From Mycolicibacillus trivialis (GTDB lineage Bacteria > Actinomycetota > Actinomycetes > Mycobacteriales > Mycobacteriaceae): 64,000 bases of DNA. Positions 62,843 to 64,000 of this stretch are shown in pieces. Location: assembly GCF_002102395.1 (NCBI RefSeq), contig NZ_LQPZ01000008.1:124001-188000 (forward strand), in the 5' to 3' direction. A program made the translations under genes and the position numbers. The notes under the pieces were generated by a model. It was not told the DNA's origin, ran no database searches, and was given only the letters and a program-made list of their open reading frames with translations. Within the stretch, counting starts at the first letter, position 1, and the number at the start of each line of letters is the position of its first letter.

Positions 62843-64000
<1,158 letters not shown>

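Overview
The window is a high-GC (by eye about 70% or more) stretch of an actinobacterial chromosome, almost certainly from a member of the Mycobacteriaceae. Gene order and protein sequences follow the conserved mycobacterial backbone running from ribH/uvrC to mutAB (the Rv1417-Rv1493 region of M. tuberculosis). It contains signature genes of the group: mabA-inhA, ripA-ripB, moxR1, mptB and the sufR-sufBDCSUT operon. It differs from M. tuberculosis in several ways: ppc lies beside secG, SufB has no intein, and no PE/PPE, fadE15 or ctpD genes are seen in the places they occupy in that species. I see no rRNA, tRNA, CRISPR array, insertion sequence or prophage. Genes are packed tightly, with many 1-4 nt ATGA/GTGA/TAGTG overlaps and no gene-free stretch longer than about 210 bp.

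Layout. (1) 1-5.4 kb: end of ribH, a PH-domain membrane protein, then the overlapping uvrC-rapZ-yvcK-whiA operon. (2) 5.5-12 kb: gap-pgk-tpiA, a small unknown gene, secG and ppc (lower glycolysis, anaplerosis, secretion). (3) 12-18.8 kb, minus strand: tkt-tal-zwf-opcA-pgl plus a coiled-coil protein, forming a translationally coupled pentose phosphate operon. (4) 19-27.2 kb: heme modification genes ctaB and ctaA, a nitrilase-qor pair, a degenerate-looking ATP-grasp protein, and an mptB-ABC transporter operon. (5) 27.3-33.6 kb: SufR-controlled Fe-S assembly operon. (6) 33.6-40.2 kb: a small Cys-rich gene and trxA around a striking GC-tract palindrome, echA12, an ABC-F ATPase, and acn with its TetR repressor. 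(7) 40.3-49.1 kb: cell-wall hydrolases ripA-ripB, the moxR1-DUF58-VWA chaperone set, mabA-inhA, and ferrochelatase. (8) 49.1-60.9 kb: an NfeD-stomatin pair, DoxX-like protein, an MmpL transporter unit ending in a MalY-type lyase, a divergent FAD enzyme/NMO pair, an F420-family protein and a TVP38 protein. (9) 60.98 kb to the end: mutA and the start of mutB.

Regulation is unusually readable. Eleven genes have a TANNNT-like -10 hexamer 6-7 nt before the start codon, which predicts leaderless transcripts. Two operators match patterns I recall from the literature: a SufR box overlapping the sufR start, and an AcnR box beside the acn -10. Less explained palindromes lie at the trxA/Cys-rich-gene, ctaA and echA12 promoters. 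Most genes here are conserved housekeeping genes. The best candidates for something new are the 33.6-34.3 kb thiol/metal-sensor-like module, the ctaA palindrome, the pseudo-ATP-grasp protein, and the mmpL-unknown-malY unit that shares an overlapping divergent promoter with an AGPS-like oxidase.
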